Assembly: GCF_003185895.1 (NCBI RefSeq)
Contig: NZ_QHLY01000012.1
Location: 124,001-188,000 of the forward strand
From: Cryobacterium arcticum
GTDB lineage: Bacteria; Actinomycetota; Actinomycetes; Actinomycetales; Microbacteriaceae
Direction: 5' to 3'
Length of the DNA: 64,000 nt
Positions 42,672 through 52,446 of this stretch are shown piece by piece. Numbering within the stretch: position 1 is the first letter of the stretch; every line of letters starts with the position of its first letter. Under the pieces are notes generated by a model that was given only the letters and a program-made list of their open reading frames with translations, did not search any database and had not been told where the DNA came from. Both the position numbers and the translations under genes were made by a program.

Positions 42672-43127
42672 ATGCGCGCTAACGTCATTCTCTTTTGGAT
42701 CCTGGCCGGATTCTTTCTGCTCTCCACCGTGGTCTACACGGTGTGGAGTTGGATCTTCAACACCCAGGAGCTGGCCACCAAGTCCAGCGCCGGGCCGGGC
42801 GCCCCGATCGAGTGGGTGGGCACCGTGGCCCTCGGCCTCTGCGCGGTGCTGGCGGCGTTCATCGCGTTCTATCTCGGTCGGGTGCAGGCCGCGCAGGGCG
42901 GGGTCTTGCCCGAGGACAGCGTCAATGCGAACATCGATGACGGTGACCCCGAAGTGGGCTTCTACAGCCCGTTCAGCTGGTGGCCCATCCTGCTGGCCGC
43001 ATCGGCCGCGCTACTCTTCCTGGGCCTTGCCGTCGGCATCTGGATCTCCATCATCGGCGTCGGCATCGGCGTGATCACCCTGGTCGGCTGGACGTACGAG
43101 TACTACCGCGGCTTCTTCGCCCGCTGA
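42672..43127 (+). CDS. ctaF: Cytochrome c oxidase subunit 4, actinobacterial type
   Basis: A 151-residue membrane protein with the layout of the small actinobacterial aa3 oxidase subunit CtaF: N-terminal helices (ANVILFWILAGFFLLSTVVY; VGTVALGLCAVLAAFIAFYL), a polar loop with GGVLPEDSVNANIDDGDPEV, and C-terminal helices after PFSWWPILLAASAALLFLGL, ending TYEYYRGFFAR. It should sit in the cytochrome c oxidase complex. It is a single gene with no ctaC, ctaD or ctaE next to it, so it may be a second copy. Its 3' end overlaps the convergent methyltransferase gene by 25 bases. Confidence 0.9.
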   Translation: MRANVILFWILAGFFLLSTVVYTVWSWIFNTQELATKSSAGPGAPIEWVGTVALGLCAVLAAFIAFYLGRVQAAQGGVLPEDSVNANIDDGDPEVGFYSPFSWWPILLAASAALLFLGLAVGIWISIIGVGIGVITLVGWTYEYYRGFFAR

Positions 43128-44041
43128 TCCGCCGCCGGCACGCGCTGATCGGCCGGTATCCGCGGAACCCAGCAGCGCACGGTGTCACGGTACCGGCGGA
43201 ACTCGGCGCCGAATCTGGTGCTGAGGTCGGCTTCTTCGTACGGCCGGATGACGTAGTTCCAGACCAGGGACCCCGCGAGGGCGTAGGCCACGACCAGCCA
43301 GGACGACAGGATGAGGCCGACCGCGACGCCCTGCACGATGCCGGCGATGGCCATCGGGTTGCGCACCCAGCGGTACGGGCCGGCAATGACCAGGCTGTTG
43401 GGCATCGCCGACGGCAACGGTGTGCCGCGGCCGAGCGTCGACATCACGTAGGCCGACCACAGGCCGAGCGCGCTGGCGGCGCCGAGAATGACAACACCGA
43501 TGGGCCCGAAGAACGCCGGAAACTCGACCGCGAGCGCCCAGCGGTGTTCGAGTGCGGCAACCAAGACCGGAATCACGACCAGGCACAGCCCCCAGAACAC
43601 CACGATCTGGGCGCTCGTGGTGGCCACGTGAGTCGCCGTACTGGAGCGGATGGCCGCCGGCCGGAAGGCGAACGGACCACTGACCACCCAGGCCGTCGGT
43701 ACCCGGCCGAGCACCAGGAGGCAGAGCGCGACCACGGAGCCCGCGGTGGCCGCAGCCATCACGAGCACGCCCCACCCCGCTGCCGTGCTGACCGTGGCGT
43801 AGACCGCCAGCAGGGCGGTGACGAACGCCGTCCAGCCGGTGGCGAGAACTGCTGCGCTCCGAATGCCGAACGCGGCGAGAACGGATGCTCCGACGAACAG
43901 CGGAACGTCGGCGACGGCGACCAGGACCGGGTCGAGTCCACCCAGCGTCGTCGTGCGCACGACGGGCACCGTGAAGACGGCGATCCACCACAGGACCCCT
44001 GCCGCCGCCTGCACAGCGAAGTATCTCTGCCCCCATCGCAT
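43103..44041 (-). CDS. Isoprenylcysteine-methyltransferase-like membrane protein
   Basis: A 312-residue membrane protein whose C-terminal third has the ICMT/PEMT-type methyltransferase pattern: VIAGPYRWVRNPMAIAGIVQ, RPYEEADLSTRFGAEFRRY, and DTVRCWVPRIP. The N-terminal two thirds add about five more helices, so this is longer than the core family (about 200 residues). It would methylate a membrane-embedded or lipid-linked substrate using S-adenosylmethionine; the substrate is unknown. It is convergent with CtaF and ends 25 bases inside that gene. Confidence 0.83.
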   Translation of the reverse strand: MRWGQRYFAVQAAAGVLWWIAVFTVPVVRTTTLGGLDPVLVAVADVPLFVGASVLAAFGIRSAAVLATGWTAFVTALLAVYATVSTAAGWGVLVMAAATAGSVVALCLLVLGRVPTAWVVSGPFAFRPAAIRSSTATHVATTSAQIVVFWGLCLVVIPVLVAALEHRWALAVEFPAFFGPIGVVILGAASALGLWSAYVMSTLGRGTPLPSAMPNSLVIAGPYRWVRNPMAIAGIVQGVAVGLILSSWLVVAYALAGSLVWNYVIRPYEEADLSTRFGAEFRRYRDTVRCWVPRIPADQRVPAADQRAKKPR

Positions 44042-44085
44042 GTGCTCACCCTAACCGTGCGGGCGGCGTCCGCAGATTCGCCGGT

Positions 44086-45555
44086 TCACTGCAGGGCGGA
44101 GGTGAGCCTGGCGACGCCGTCGAGGAAGGTGGCCGAGGCCGGTTCCCGTCGCCATTCCTCGAGCGTGAGCTGCCGGCCGGCCTCCCGGTAGTCCTGTTCC
44201 ACCCGACGCATCCCGGCGACGAACGACGCGCCGCGCACGAGCAGCGAGCTCTCGGCGTTGAGAGCGAAGGAGCGGATGTCCATATTGCTCGACCCGATCA
44301 CGGCGACATCCTCGTCGATCGAGAGGTGCTTGGCGTGCAGGATGTACGGGGCCGGGTAGAGCCAGATGTCCACCCCCGCCCGCAATAGGTCGCCGTAGTA
44401 GGACCGTTGCGCGTGCCAGACCGAACCCTGGTCGCCGATCTCGGAGACGAACAGCTGCACGTCCAAGCCCCGCCGGCAAGCCGACGTGATCGCGTACATC
44501 ATCGCTTCGTCCGGCACGAAATACGGGCTGGTGATGATCACCTTGTGTTGCGCCGACGTGACCAGGGTGAGGAAGAGGCGCAGGTTGTTCTCGTCGTCGT
44601 AGCCCGGACCGCTGGGCACCACCTGGCACACCAGAGCGTCCGCCGACGTGTTGACCGGCAGGTCGACGGCGGGCACGTTCTCGGCCACCAGCAGTTCGCC
44701 CGTCTCGATGTACCAGTCCGAGATGAAGACGGTGTTCACGGCGGCGACCACCGGCCCGGAGATCCCGGTCACCAGTTCTTGCCACTGCAGGCCGCGCTTG
44801 AGGTTCTTGGCCGAGTTGTAGCTCCGGTCGATCAGGTTCTGCGATCCCATGAAACCCACCCGCCCATCGACCACGACGAGCTTGCGATGGTTACGCAGAT
44901 CGGGCCGCTGGTACTGGCCCTGGAACGGGCGCACCGGCAGCATGTAGCTCCACTGCACGCCGATGCGGTCGAGCTCCGCGAAGGTCTGGTCGTGGTTGGC
45001 GACCCGCCGCGACGCCACGTAGTCGGCGAGGAGGCGCACCGGCACGCCGCGTTGCACCGCCCGCTCGAGAGCGGCGAAGAACTCGGTGGTGGTGGTGTCG
45101 AACGACACGATGTAGAACTCCACGTGCACGAACCGGGTCGCCGACTCGATCTCTCGCGTCATCGCATCGATGGAGGCCTGGTAGTCAGCGATGAGGTCGG
45201 CCGAGTTGCCGCCGAGCGCGGGCAAGGCGCCCAGGGTCTGGTTCTGCCGCACCAGGGAGGCGAACCAGTCGGGCCAGTCGACCGCTTCGGGCGGCGGAGC
45301 CAGCGTCTGTGCCCGTTCGGTGATCATGCGGTCCAGGTCCCGCTGCTTGTTCCGCCGGGACTTCGGCAGCCGGGAATTGCCGATCAGCAGGAACAGGATG
45401 ATGCCGACGAACGGGATCAGGAAGATCGCCAACAGCCACGCCATGGCGGCCGTCGGTTTACGGTTCCGGGGCACGATGATGAGCGCGGTGATCCGGATGG
45501 CCAGGTCGATGAGCAGCAGGATGAGGCCGGTCAGGGTGGCTATTTCTGCGCTCAT
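44086..45555 (-). CDS. cls: Cardiolipin synthase (ClsA type)
   Basis: A 489-residue membrane enzyme that joins two phosphatidylglycerols into cardiolipin. It has a PLDc_N double-helix N-terminus (ITALIIVPRN; AMAWLLAIFLIPFVGIILFL) and two phospholipase-D HKD motifs: HRKLVVVDGRVGFMGSQN at about 239 and HAKHLSIDEDVAVIGSSNMD at about 419. Both catalytic His are present. Palindrome copy 5 lies 96 bases upstream, so it is a likely member of the same regulon as the DUF1254 and SHOCT genes. Cardiolipin changes curvature and charge in the membrane, a plausible envelope-stress output. Confidence 0.94.
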   Translation of the reverse strand: MSAEIATLTGLILLLIDLAIRITALIIVPRNRKPTAAMAWLLAIFLIPFVGIILFLLIGNSRLPKSRRNKQRDLDRMITERAQTLAPPPEAVDWPDWFASLVRQNQTLGALPALGGNSADLIADYQASIDAMTREIESATRFVHVEFYIVSFDTTTTEFFAALERAVQRGVPVRLLADYVASRRVANHDQTFAELDRIGVQWSYMLPVRPFQGQYQRPDLRNHRKLVVVDGRVGFMGSQNLIDRSYNSAKNLKRGLQWQELVTGISGPVVAAVNTVFISDWYIETGELLVAENVPAVDLPVNTSADALVCQVVPSGPGYDDENNLRLFLTLVTSAQHKVIITSPYFVPDEAMMYAITSACRRGLDVQLFVSEIGDQGSVWHAQRSYYGDLLRAGVDIWLYPAPYILHAKHLSIDEDVAVIGSSNMDIRSFALNAESSLLVRGASFVAGMRRVEQDYREAGRQLTLEEWRREPASATFLDGVARLTSALQ

Positions 45556-45651
45556 ACAGGGGATCCCTTCGTCGTGCGCTGTCGAGCGACGGGCATCCGC
45601 CGGTCAGCGCGCTGGCTCTCGCCCAATTGAGGCCAGGATCCCGCACTTCCG

Positions 45652-45672
45652 CATCATTCGAATCGGGTGATG
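45652..45672 (-). promoter_or_regulatory. 21-bp palindrome, copy 5 (cardiolipin synthase)
   Basis: CATCAT-N9-GTGATG, flanked by G and C, lies 96 bases upstream of the cls start on the minus strand. At 20-21 bases downstream the sequence is CTCAATT, only a weak -10. The palindrome starts ten bases from the 3' end of the flavoprotein gene at 45683. Confidence 0.65.
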
Positions 45673-45682
45673 CTGCTCCGCT

Positions 45683-47416
45683 CTACTCGACGAGCTTGCC
45701 GGCCACCGACACCTCCCGCATGAGAGTCTCGATCTCGGCCGGAATGGGTGGGATCGACTCGCGCACCACCCCGCCCTGCGGCGACCAGACCAGATTCACC
45801 TGCAAGGCCGGATCGAGCTCCGGGTAGTCGGAGCGGTTGTGGCAGCCGCGGGTCTCCCGCCGTTCCAACGCCGCCTCGAGAGTGGCCCGCGCCGCAAGGG
45901 CGGCTGACTTCAGGTCGAAGGCGTGCGCGAGGTCCTGGTAGCCGGCGATGTCGGGGTGCACGCCGATGTCGCCCATGCGGGCCTCGATCGCGTCGAGCTC
46001 GGCCAGACCGGCGCGGAGACCGGGCTCGTCGCGCACCACGCCGGCGTGCTCGGTCATGGTGTTGCGGATGGCGCGCTGCAGGGTGCGCACATTCTCGGCA
46101 CCGTCCGCCGCGAGCAGCGCACTGATCTCGTCGCGCGCGACGTTCACGGCTGCGGCCGATCGCAGCTGCCCGGGCAGGGCCGCCGAGTACACGGCCGCCG
46201 CCTGGCCCACGATCCGCCCGAACACCAGCAGTTCGATCAGCGAGTTGCCACCCAGCCGGTTGGCGCCGTGCAGCCCCGACGAGGCCTCCCCGATGGCGTA
46301 CAGACCCGGAACGTCGGTGCCGTGGTCCTCCGGTCGCACCCACACCCCGCCCATCGAGTAGTGCGCGGTCGGCGCGATCTCGATCGGGTCGGTGGTGATG
46401 TCGAGCATCTGCAGCTCGAGCATCGTCTGGTAGACGCGGGGGAGTCGGGTCATGATCGTCTCCCGGGGCAGGTGGGAGACATCCAGCCACACGCCGCCGT
46501 TCGGGGTGCCGCGGCCCTCCTTGATCTCGGTGTAGCAGGCCAGCGCCACTCGGTCTCGGGTCGAGAGCTCCAGCCGCTCAGGGTCGTAGTTGTGCATGAA
46601 CCGCTCACCGAGGCCGTTGCGGAGGATGCCGCCCTCGCCGCGGGCCGCTTCGGAGATCAGGGTGCCGGCCGCGTTCTCGGGCTCGATGATGCCCGACGGG
46701 TGGAATTGCACGAGCTCGGGGTCGCGCAGCCGGCCTCCGGCCTCGACGGCCAGCCGGAACGAGTCGCCGGTGTTCTCGTCGCGGCGGGACGAGGTGCGCC
46801 GCCAGATGCGATTGTGGCCGCCGGCGGCGAGGATCACCGCGTCGGCGTGGATGAGGTACCGGGTGCCGTCTTCGATGTCGAAGCCGTAGGCGCCGAAGAC
46901 CGCTCCGTCGTCGTTGACCAGAATGCGGGTGACGTAGACCGTGTCGAGGATGGGCACCTGGAGTTGCGCGGCCCGGTTGATCAGGGTGCGCTGAATCTCG
47001 AGCCCGGTGTAATCCCCGGCGAATGCCGTGCGGCGGTAGGTGTGGGCGCCGAAGAACCGCTGGGAGATGCGGCCGTCCGTCTCCCGGGCGAAGGGCATGC
47101 CGTACCGTTCGAGGTCGTCAATGCCGCGGGCCGCCCCTTCGGTGACGATCTGCACCGTGTGCGGATTGGCCAGGAGGTAGGACTCCTTGAGGGTGTCGGC
47201 CGCGTGTTGTTGCCAGCTGTCTTCGGCATCCATTGTGGCCAGGGCCGCGTTGATGCCGCCGGCCGCGAGGGAGGTGTGCGCATCGGACTTGGCGCGCTTG
47301 CCCAGGGCCAACACGTCAACCCCGGCCTCGGCCAGTTCGATCGCGGCACGAAGCCCCGATCCGCCGGTGCCGATCACCAGGACGGTGGTGGAGATCTGTC
47401 GCTCTGAAGTGCTCAT
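45683..47416 (-). CDS. FrdA/SdhA-like flavoprotein, orphan
   Basis: A 577-residue FAD flavoprotein of the fumarate reductase/succinate dehydrogenase/L-aspartate oxidase family. The dinucleotide motif is VLVIGTGGSGLRAAIELAEA. His47 in SDAHTSLAAGG is at the covalent-FAD position of SdhA/FrdA, which NadB lacks. Other segments are LVQFHPSGIIEP, IAPTAHYSMGGVWV and ANRLGGNSLIELLVFGR, and the C-terminus has RGCHNRSDYPELD. No iron-sulfur or membrane-anchor gene is adjacent, so its electron partner is unknown. The ATG at 47416 is chosen; ATG 47434 is also in frame. It is divergent from a LysR gene across a 77-base interval with a palindrome. Confidence 0.88.
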   Translation of the reverse strand: MSTSERQISTTVLVIGTGGSGLRAAIELAEAGVDVLALGKRAKSDAHTSLAAGGINAALATMDAEDSWQQHAADTLKESYLLANPHTVQIVTEGAARGIDDLERYGMPFARETDGRISQRFFGAHTYRRTAFAGDYTGLEIQRTLINRAAQLQVPILDTVYVTRILVNDDGAVFGAYGFDIEDGTRYLIHADAVILAAGGHNRIWRRTSSRRDENTGDSFRLAVEAGGRLRDPELVQFHPSGIIEPENAAGTLISEAARGEGGILRNGLGERFMHNYDPERLELSTRDRVALACYTEIKEGRGTPNGGVWLDVSHLPRETIMTRLPRVYQTMLELQMLDITTDPIEIAPTAHYSMGGVWVRPEDHGTDVPGLYAIGEASSGLHGANRLGGNSLIELLVFGRIVGQAAAVYSAALPGQLRSAAAVNVARDEISALLAADGAENVRTLQRAIRNTMTEHAGVVRDEPGLRAGLAELDAIEARMGDIGVHPDIAGYQDLAHAFDLKSAALAARATLEAALERRETRGCHNRSDYPELDPALQVNLVWSPQGGVVRESIPPIPAEIETLMREVSVAGKLVE

Positions 47417-47438
47417 GCGTTCCAGGCTAGGCATCCCT

Positions 47439-47454
47439 ATTGGATTACTCCAAT
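47439..47454. promoter_or_regulatory. LysR-type operator between flavoprotein and LysR genes
   Basis: ATTGG-ATTACT-CCAAT is a perfect 5-base inverted repeat that contains a T-N11-A pattern, as expected for a LysR box. It lies in the 77-base divergent interval, next to the AT-rich TGCATATAAAT. The LysR protein encoded to the right is the obvious binder, regulating both genes. Confidence 0.7.
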
Positions 47455-47493
47455 GCATATAAATTGTCGAAACCATGCGCCTACGCTATGTGT

Positions 47494-48429
47494 ATGAATC
47501 TTGACCAGCTTCAAAGCTTCAGCACGGTCGCGCGGCTGGGCAACTTCACCCGCGCCGCCGAAAACCTGCATCTTTCGCAGCCCTCGTTGAGTCGCCAGAT
47601 CGCCGCGCTCGAGCAGGACCTCGGCGCCGAACTGCTCCAGCGCGCCCGCGGCGGAACCACGCTCACGGCCGCGGGCGAATCGTTGCTGCCCCTGGCCCGA
47701 CGCATGCTCGCCGACGCGGAGTCGGTGCGCCGCGAACTGGCCGAGCTTGCCGGCCTGCAGCGGGGGAGAGTGCGCCTGGGCGCCACGCCGTCACTGTGCA
47801 TCAGCCTCGTCGCAGAGGTGCTCAACGTATTCCACGCGGCTCACCCCGCGATCGACCTGCACCTCTCGGAGCAGGGGTCGCGCCGGCTGCTGGACGAACT
47901 CGCCCGGGGCGAACTCGATCTCGCGCTCATCAACACCTCGGAGGCGACCGAGGTCGACCGGTTCTCGGTGACACCGCTGCTGGTTGAGGAACTCGTGTTG
48001 ATCTCGTCGGCCGGCCACCCGCCGGTGACGACGCGGCGCACCATTGCCCTCGCGTCGATCGCCGACCTGCCGCAGATCGTGTTCAGCGCCAGCTACGAAC
48101 TCCGCAGCACAACGGATGCCGCCTTCCGCGCCCAGGGCCTCACGCCGACGGTGGTGCTCGAGGGCGCCGAGATGGACGCCGTGCTGCGGTTCGTGGAGCG
48201 CGGCCTCGGCGTCGCGATAGTTCCCGCGATGGTGCTCATCGACCGCCCCGGGCTGCGCTCGGTGCGGCTCGAGGGCCCCGCGCTCACCCGGTCGATCACC
48301 CTCGCCCGGCCCGCGGATGTCGCGACAACCGCAGCGGTCGCGGTGATGCAGCGCACGATCACGGACACGGCCACGGCGTTCGCCGCCCGGGTGGGATCGA
48401 CCATGCGGCTCGCCGAACCGGGAGCCTAG
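47494..48429 (+). CDS. LysR-family regulator
   Basis: A 311-residue LysR regulator. The N-terminal helix-turn-helix is in FSTVARLGNFTRAAENLHLS and QPSLSRQIAALEQDLGAELL. The remaining two-lobed effector domain has RGRVRLGATPSLCISLVAEV and FVERGLGVAIVPAMVLIDRP. ATG 47494 was chosen as the usual MNLDQL start; ATG 47488 would add two residues. The protein faces the flavoprotein gene across a clear LysR-type palindrome, so that gene is its likely target. The ligand could be a dicarboxylate, by analogy with the enzyme family. Confidence 0.93.
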   Translation: MNLDQLQSFSTVARLGNFTRAAENLHLSQPSLSRQIAALEQDLGAELLQRARGGTTLTAAGESLLPLARRMLADAESVRRELAELAGLQRGRVRLGATPSLCISLVAEVLNVFHAAHPAIDLHLSEQGSRRLLDELARGELDLALINTSEATEVDRFSVTPLLVEELVLISSAGHPPVTTRRTIALASIADLPQIVFSASYELRSTTDAAFRAQGLTPTVVLEGAEMDAVLRFVERGLGVAIVPAMVLIDRPGLRSVRLEGPALTRSITLARPADVATTAAVAVMQRTITDTATAFAARVGSTMRLAEPGA

Positions 48430-48477
48430 GAAACGGGCGGCCCGGGCCCTGCGACCGGACCCACACGTGATGCCGGT

Positions 48478-48633
48478 CTAGAAGCGACGACGGCGCGGGG
48501 TCACCGCAGCGCCGACCACGGCGGCTTTCGCCACCGGGGCCGGTCCGGGGGTCACGGCCCTCGTGACCACGGCGGCTTTGGCGACGGGGCGACGAACTAC
48601 TCCGACTCGCCCGACGCGTCCTGCTCTCAACAT
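48478..48633 (-). CDS. Small Val/Ala/Arg-rich protein coupled to DUF6325
   Basis: A 51-residue protein with an Ala/Val-rich sequence: LRAGRVGRVGVVRRPVAKAA, then VVTRAVTPGPAPVAKAAVVG, ending RRRRF. An imperfect internal repeat is visible (PVAKAAVV appears twice). It starts one base after the DUF6325 stop codon, with AGGGAG upstream inside that gene, so the two are co-translated. Small basic hydrophobic proteins next to DUF6325 and SHOCT genes are common in actinobacteria. A membrane-surface or DNA-binding role is possible; none is shown. Confidence 0.65.
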   Translation of the reverse strand: MLRAGRVGRVGVVRRPVAKAAVVTRAVTPGPAPVAKAAVVGAAVTPRRRRF

Positions 48634-48634
48634 C

Positions 48635-49093
48635 TCACGCTCCCTGTTCCTGCAGTGCCGCGTCCGCCTCGAGTGCGTCGGCGATGTCCTGACTGTGAAT
48701 GCGGCCATCGGCGATCAGCCGACCGCCGGCGCGCCTGGCCGCAGCGCTGAACGGCGCGGCCCAGACGTTCTCGTACACGAGAACACCGGCCACGCTGCCC
48801 GGGTCCATGGCCGCCGCAAGGTGAGCGACATCGTCAGCCGCGAGGAAATCCGCCAGGTCGGCGGCGATCCGTGCGAGCGGACCCAGTTCATCCAGGTCCG
48901 ACAGCTCCGACGCCTCGACATCGCCGTCTGCGTCCTTCACCAACACCATGCCATCGATGAGTCGAATGGTTCCCGAGTCGACCAGCGCCACAAGTTGCTC
49001 GATGACCTCGCCCGAGAAGTTCTGTTCGCCGGCGGGAAACTCAATGATCACGAAGTCGACCGGTGCCGCATATTCAGTTTCATCGTCAGCCAT
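48635..49093 (-). CDS. DUF6325-family protein
   Basis: A 152-residue acidic protein of the DUF6325 type: YAAPVDFVIIEFPAGEQNFS, IRLIDGMVLVKDADGDVEAS, and a C-terminal part with VLVYENVWAAPFSAAARRAG. These proteins resemble stand-alone DUF1269/Tsp-like membrane-associated regulators, but no activity is known. The ATG follows GAGGAGAA. Palindrome copy 6 and its TAGCGT -10 lie 74 bases upstream, so it is a clear regulon member. It forms a two-gene operon with the small protein at 48478. Confidence 0.85.
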   Translation of the reverse strand: MADDETEYAAPVDFVIIEFPAGEQNFSGEVIEQLVALVDSGTIRLIDGMVLVKDADGDVEASELSDLDELGPLARIAADLADFLAADDVAHLAAAMDPGSVAGVLVYENVWAAPFSAAARRAGGRLIADGRIHSQDIADALEADAALQEQGA

Positions 49094-49167
49094 GATTTGT
49101 TCTCCTCGCCGTCGCGGATGACCTGCTGCTCGTACTCCGGCACGCTAGGCTCCGGCGTTGCGACCGG

Positions 49168-49188
49168 CATCATGCGTTTCGGGTGATG
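49168..49188 (-). promoter_or_regulatory. 21-bp palindrome, copy 6, with -10 box (DUF6325 operon)
   Basis: CATCAT-N9-GTGATG on the plus strand; the target gene is on the minus strand. TAGCGT (49147 down to 49142) starts exactly 20 bases downstream. The DUF6325 start codon is 74 bases from the palindrome. Confidence 0.8.
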
Positions 49189-49240
49189 TTGGATGCCGTG
49201 AATTCCCGAAGAATTCGCCCTCTTCGCCGGCATCGGACTA

Positions 49241-49264
49241 TATCGTTGAGTATCGTTAGCGATT
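49241..49264 (+). promoter_or_regulatory. PadR-type operator: two 10-bp-spaced TATCGTT repeats
   Basis: TATCGTTGAG is followed directly by TATCGTTAGC, one helix turn apart, and the second copy forms ATCG-TTAG-CGAT. It is 17 bases upstream of the PadR ATG. It resembles PadR operators, so autorepression is likely. Confidence 0.6.
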
Positions 49265-49280
49265 GACTCAGGAGGTCATC

Positions 49281-49826
49281 ATGGGCAACTCATTCCCCAC
49301 CGGCGGGTTCGGCGGAAGCAATCCGGTCGAAGGCATGTGGCAGGCGATGGACCAGCTCCGCTCCAAGTTCGAGAAGCGCGTCGGCAGCCGCATGGGCCGA
49401 GGCGACGTCCGTGAAGCGGTACTCAGTCTGCTCGCCGAACAACCGATGCACGGCTACCAGATCATCCACGAGATCGAGGAGCGCAGCGGTGGCACCTGGA
49501 AGCCCAGCGCCGGCTCCGTCTACCCGACCTTGCAGCTCCTGGCCGACGAAGGGCTCATCAGTGCCGAAGAGTCGAACGGTCGTAAGACCTACTCGTTGAC
49601 CGACGCGGGCCGCGAGGAGGTCGCCGGTGCCGCCGGATCCGCGCCGTGGGCGCCGGAGAGCGCCGCCGAGGATGCCAAGTTCAGCGCCCTGCCCAAAGCC
49701 GGCATCGCGCTCGCGCAGGCTGCCGCGCAGGTGGGCCGAACCGGCTCGCCGGAGCAGATCCAGCAGGCCGTAGCAGCGATCGACGACGCACGGCGTCGGA
49801 TCTACTCAATTCTCGCCCAGGACTGA
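49281..49826 (+). CDS. PadR-family regulator
   Basis: A 181-residue PadR regulator. An unusual Gly-rich N-terminus (MGNSFPTGGFGGSNPVEGMW) precedes the winged helix: VREAVLSLLAEQPMHGYQII, SGGTWKPSAGSVYPTLQLLA, and EGLISAEESNGRKTYSLTD. The C-terminal dimerisation helix follows. The ATG has CAGGAGG upstream. The next gene, an ABC1 kinase, starts three bases after its stop, so they form an operon and the regulator probably controls it. The direct repeats before it are the presumed operator. The ligand is unknown. Confidence 0.92.
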   Translation: MGNSFPTGGFGGSNPVEGMWQAMDQLRSKFEKRVGSRMGRGDVREAVLSLLAEQPMHGYQIIHEIEERSGGTWKPSAGSVYPTLQLLADEGLISAEESNGRKTYSLTDAGREEVAGAAGSAPWAPESAAEDAKFSALPKAGIALAQAAAQVGRTGSPEQIQQAVAAIDDARRRIYSILAQD

Positions 49827-49829
49827 CGG

Positions 49830-51542
<1,713 letters not shown>

Positions 51543-51563
51543 GCCGGTGCGCCGGATGCGTGC

Positions 51564-52250
51564 CTACCGACCGCCCTGCCGGCTCACCATCTCGTTGATC
51601 CAGGCCGGCGCGAACGGTGACGTGCAGCCCGGGGGAGTCGGGTAGTTCTTGAGTACCTCCAGGCGTTCCCCGATGGCGAGGGCGCGAGCCCGGTACTCGG
51701 CGTGCTCGATGCCGATCTGGGCCAGGCAGTGGTTCATCGCCCACTGCAGCCGCTCCGGGGCATCCTTCATCTGCGCCTCGATCAGGTCGAGCAGCCCGGC
51801 CAGGTCGAGGCCATCCGGGCTCTTCGCCACCCGGTCGGTGGTGAGCGCCCAGCCCGCGCTTGCCACCACGGGGGCGGCATCGGCGAACCAGAGCACGCGC
51901 AGCTCTTCCACGTGTGCGGTTTTCTTCACCACATAGTTCACGAGCCAGTCCTGCACCTTCGACGTGCCCGCCTCGCGCAGCATGCCGTCCAGCTCGTCGC
52001 GGTCGAACGCCTTCGGGCGGCAGATCAGCAGGGCGAGCAGCCGTGCGGCGCTGTCGCCGGTGTGCCAGAGCTCCCGGGCGAGTTCCTGCTGGGTCTTCAG
52101 CCGCTTGGCCACCGCGCGCAGCTGGGTGAGGTTCACCCCGTGGTCATCGCCGTGGCTCACATTCACGGCGCGAATCCTCGGATCCTCGAGGGCGGCCAAC
52201 TCGGCCATCACCTCGGGCAGCGTGGTCTCGGTCAGAGTAGTCGGGGCCAT
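51564..52250 (-). CDS. AlkD-like DNA alkylation repair protein
   Basis: A 228-residue all-helical (HEAT-like repeat) protein of the DNA alkylation repair group: LEDPRIRAVNVSHGDDHGVN, LAVAKRLK-type helices with QQELARELWHTGDSAARLLA, and KVQDWLVNYVVKKTAH. The C-terminal region has WAMNHCLAQIGIEHAEYRAR. The family (AlkC/AlkD) excises alkylated bases. The ATG at 52250 has AGGAGAG upstream. It is divergent from the ammonium transporter gene. Catalytic assignment is by family pattern only. Confidence 0.82.
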   Translation of the reverse strand: MAPTTLTETTLPEVMAELAALEDPRIRAVNVSHGDDHGVNLTQLRAVAKRLKTQQELARELWHTGDSAARLLALLICRPKAFDRDELDGMLREAGTSKVQDWLVNYVVKKTAHVEELRVLWFADAAPVVASAGWALTTDRVAKSPDGLDLAGLLDLIEAQMKDAPERLQWAMNHCLAQIGIEHAEYRARALAIGERLEVLKNYPTPPGCTSPFAPAWINEMVSRQGGR

Positions 52251-52308
52251 CGCACTCTCCTGTCTATCACCTGTGAAATCCAGCCTACGGCGAAGAACGG
52301 CGGGGTAT

Positions 52309-52356
52309 GTCACGAGTTGTTTACGTGGGGGGCCTAAGTCGAAACATGCCGGAAAC
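52309..52356 (+). promoter_or_regulatory. Candidate GlnR-type nitrogen-control sites upstream of amtB
   Basis: GTCAC-N6-TTTAC (52309-52324) and GAAAC-N6-GAAAC (52341-52356) fit the five-base half-sites with six-base spacing used by actinobacterial GlnR, the second better than the first. They lie 90-140 bases upstream of the amtB ATG. The match is pattern-based and not tested. Confidence 0.45.
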
Positions 52357-52446
52357 CTTTCGACCAATCAGACGAAACGAACGGATACCAAGCTGTGGCA
52401 TACCCGACGCTACGCCCTGCGTCTCCTGCAGAGAGGTCCCTCCGAA

